Shown here piece after piece: positions 28,932 through 30,370 of a stretch of 30,370 nt of DNA. The position numbers and the translations under genes are program-made. The notes under the pieces are model-generated. The model was not told the DNA's origin. It searched no databases and saw only the letters and a program-made list of their open reading frames with translations. The stretch is from positions 1-30,370 of IMG/VR virus record IMGVR_UViG_3300028925_002211. One strand, written 5' to 3'. The DNA is from a virus. Every line of letters starts with the position of its first letter. Within the stretch, counting starts at the first letter, position 1.

Positions 28932-29532
28932 TGTTATCCGTAAGAAGAAAGCTACTCAACCACCTGCCCCACAGAAGGCTCCACAAGACCCTAGCAAGAT
29001 TCTACATGACAATGGCCTACTGTATCTCACAGGTACATTCAACGAGGAGAACATCCTGCCTCTCGTTAAGGCTATCACAGAGTACAACCTGATGGACGAG
29101 GATGACCAACCAGATGGTATCTCACTCTTCATCAACTCTGGTGGTGGTGCAGTACACTGGTGCTGGATGTTGGTAGAGACTATGCGTATGTCTCAGATTC
29201 CTGTCACTACGATTGGTCAGGGTATTGTGGCTTCCTGTGGCGTCCTTACGCTTATGGCAGGGCACCACAGGATCATCACTAAGAACACATCTGTTATGAG
29301 CCACACATACGCTTGGGGTTCATCAGGTAAGGAAGGTGAGTTGAAGGCGATCACTAAGGAGTTCGATATGGCTTCTGACCGTATGATTGCTCACTATAAG
29401 AAGTTCACTAAGAAGTCCGAGACTTACATCCGTAAGCACCTACTACACCCTAATGATGAGTGGATGTCACCTGAAGAGTGTCTGAAGCATAAGATCATTG
29501 ATGAAGTGTACGACGCATACGACGAGTCCTAA
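28924..29532 (+). CDS. Cytoplasmic ClpP-like serine protease
   Basis: The protein has 202 residues from the ATG at 28924, behind AAAAGGAAA; an upstream ATG at 28870 lies inside the transporter gene. The catalytic triad is complete: Ser104 in GQGIVASCGVLTLMAG, His127 in NTSVMSHTYAWG and Asp193 in HKIIDEVYD. LFINSGGGAVHWCWML is the oxyanion/heptamer-contact strand. A basic N-terminal extension with Pro-rich QPPAPQKAPQD precedes the core. There is no signal peptide, so it acts in the cytoplasm. No prohead protease gene role is obvious, as it is far from the capsid genes. No unfoldase is encoded in the window, so it would use a host Clp ATPase or act on peptides. Confidence 0.85.
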   Translation: MLNVIRKKKATQPPAPQKAPQDPSKILHDNGLLYLTGTFNEENILPLVKAITEYNLMDEDDQPDGISLFINSGGGAVHWCWMLVETMRMSQIPVTTIGQGIVASCGVLTLMAGHHRIITKNTSVMSHTYAWGSSGKEGELKAITKEFDMASDRMIAHYKKFTKKSETYIRKHLLHPNDEWMSPEECLKHKIIDEVYDAYDES

Positions 29533-29563
29533 AACGCAAAAAGCCCCACCTTTGGAGACACAA

Positions 29564-29959
29564 ATGAAAACCCGAAAGTATTACATTTATGCCCACAAGG
29601 ATGGGGCTGAGACTGTCTATATTGGTCGTGGTCAAGCTGGTCGCATTTATGCAACTAACAGGACTTCACTTGAGCACACTACTTACATAGAAGGTAAACA
29701 ATGCCTTGGCGATTTCTCTTATGCTGAGTTCCTCCACACGGGTTTAACCTTCGGGCAATCCGTCACCTTAGAGGGCGAACTCATACGAGACACAAAACCT
29801 AAGTATAACATCCGCCTAAAGGGGGTGCCTAAGCGGGTTTACAAGAACAAGAGGAAGTACCCCCACCTCTCCCCCGAAGAAGCTATGGGGCTTGGTGTTG
29901 TGAACGCAAGATTGTCCCCCAACACAGGCAAGAGGGGCAAGGGTAAGAAGACAGTATAA
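29564..29959 (+). CDS. GIY-YIG nuclease-domain protein
   Basis: The protein has 131 residues from the ATG at 29564, which has a GGAG site; an upstream ATG at 29498 lies inside ClpP. YYIYAHKDG and VYIGRGQAGRIYA give the GIY/YIG strands and catalytic Arg region. LEGELIRDTKPKYN contains the conserved Glu and Asn of the C-terminal part of the domain. The C-terminal end is basic (KRGKGKK). It may be a free-standing homing endonuclease or a host-DNA nuclease. It is the last gene before the terminator and has no obvious insertion target. Confidence 0.75.
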   Translation: MKTRKYYIYAHKDGAETVYIGRGQAGRIYATNRTSLEHTTYIEGKQCLGDFSYAEFLHTGLTFGQSVTLEGELIRDTKPKYNIRLKGVPKRVYKNKRKYPHLSPEEAMGLGVVNARLSPNTGKRGKGKKTV

Positions 29960-29962
29960 TGC

Positions 29963-30016
29963 AAAAGAGCGCAAGAGACTTGGGGAAACCCTTGATCTCT
30001 TGCGCTCTTTTTTTTT
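29963..30016 (+). terminator. Strong intrinsic terminator, probably bidirectional
   Basis: AAAAGAGCGCAAGAGA (29963-29978) pairs perfectly over 16 bases with 29996-30011, followed by T to 30016. The loop can form a further GGG/CCC pair. It starts three bases after the last rightward stop and ends two bases before the stop of the leftward gene at 30019. The A-tract on the 5' arm gives a shorter U-tract for leftward transcripts. Confidence 0.92.
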
Positions 30017-30018
30017 GT

Positions 30019-30120
30019 TTAAACGTTTTTAATGATTTCGGACACTACAACAACACACACAAATGCAATAATCATTGCTTTGCCTTTGTTAGCTTTAGCC
30101 CAAGTTATATACTTTTCCAT
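30019..30120 (-). CDS. 33-residue single-pass membrane peptide (holin-like?)
   Basis: Leftward frame starting MEKYITWAKANKGKAMIIAF with one hydrophobic helix (about residues 16-27) and a short polar end (SEIIKNV). The ATG has a good AAGGAAG site eight bases upstream. It is the last leftward gene before the terminator and follows a late gene. Size and position would fit a lysis accessory or holin, but nothing specific shows it. The basic N-terminus suggests it stays inside. Confidence 0.6.
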   Translation of the reverse strand: MEKYITWAKANKGKAMIIAFVCVVVVSEIIKNV

Positions 30121-30144
30121 TGTTTTCTTCCTTGTTGTTTTTGT

Positions 30145-30370
30145 TTATAGCCAGACGCGGCTAGGTGAGGCCACTGATGTGATATCAATGAACTCAACGC
30201 CCTGCCACTTCCAAGCCTTCTCAGACTTATTGGGGGTAGCAGCTACTGCGCCTGCGATTGCACGGCTGATTACAGCACCTTCTTCATCTAGTGTATCGGT
30301 CCAGAGCGAAGACCATTCGGCCTGTAACTCTGGGTTAGTGATACGGATGTTGAAGTGCTGACCAGCGGCT
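30145..30370 (-). CDS. C-terminal part of a leftward gene (5' end outside window)
   Basis: The open frame enters from the right edge and ends at TAA (30145-30147), with 74 residues visible, including GQHFNIRITNPELQAEWSSL and KSEKAWKWQGVEFIDIT. It is on the virion-gene strand and so probably encodes a late protein, perhaps internal virion or tail-associated. The N-terminus is needed to identify it. Confidence 0.6.
   Translation of the reverse strand, partial: AAGQHFNIRITNPELQAEWSSLWTDTLDEEGAVISRAIAGAVAATPNKSEKAWKWQGVEFIDITSVASPSRVWL

Noticed and set aside
29952-29960. AGTATAAT resembling the phage -10
   Set aside because: It is the end of a coding sequence with no -35 or upstream element, and lies directly before the terminator.
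29959-30150. Rightward 63-codon Cys/Phe-rich frame
   Set aside because: It runs through the terminator hairpin and its T-run and is antisense to the 33-residue leftward gene, which has a good ribosome-binding site.

Overview
The window is about 30 kb of a lytic, marine-type podovirus genome. The gene set is a class II (adenosylcobalamin-dependent) ribonucleotide reductase, ThyX, PhoH, MazG, a T7-like primase-helicase, an A-family DNA polymerase, gp3-like endonuclease I, a gp6-like exonuclease and no single-subunit RNA polymerase. This fits the SIO1-like phages of Rhodobacteraceae (cobaviruses, Zobellviridae), but that placement is an inference from gene content and has not been tested by a search. 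A DUF1127 protein and an SbmA/BacA-type transporter also point to an alphaproteobacterial host.

Layout. Positions 1-11610 are a leftward virion operon, read from right to left: a candidate small terminase subunit, a tRNA-like element, tail fibre, fibre chaperone, large terminase, portal, a small protein, scaffold, major capsid protein, two small virion proteins, a tail adaptor, a small protein and a large nozzle-like protein that runs off the left edge. Positions 11611-12790 are a 1.18 kb non-coding control region. It holds a good sigma-70-like promoter, a run of C6 tracts, four TAACG units at exact 10-bp spacing and predicted RNA structure. Positions 12791-15348 are rightward early genes, mostly tiny, translationally coupled membrane peptides, plus a secreted collagen-like protein. 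A sigma-70-family factor follows at 15348-16013. Positions 16141-23008 hold replication and nucleotide genes. Positions 23005-29959 hold accessory and metabolic genes. They end with a cassette of secreted ClpP-like protein, SbmA/BacA transporter, cytoplasmic ClpP and GIY-YIG protein, closed by a strong hairpin terminator. To its right, leftward genes resume (a 33-residue membrane peptide and the 3' end of a late gene), so the rest of the virion operon (internal proteins, lysis genes) probably lies outside the window.

How the parts may work together. Host RNA polymerase probably reads the early genes from the promoter near 12240. The phage sigma factor may then switch transcription. An identical 20-bp element containing a -10-like TATAAC lies upstream of the replication genes (16058-16077, rightward) and of the virion operon (11784-11803, leftward). 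Neither copy has a recognisable -35, as expected if a phage-specific factor is needed.

Main points to follow up: the ClpP-like/BacA/ClpP cassette in a phage that also has a B12-dependent reductase; the shared 20-bp element together with the sigma factor; a DNA polymerase split between motifs A and B by what looks like a decayed HNH endonuclease; the TAACG iterons; and the collagen-like gene, whose -1 frame reaches the coupled start of the next gene.
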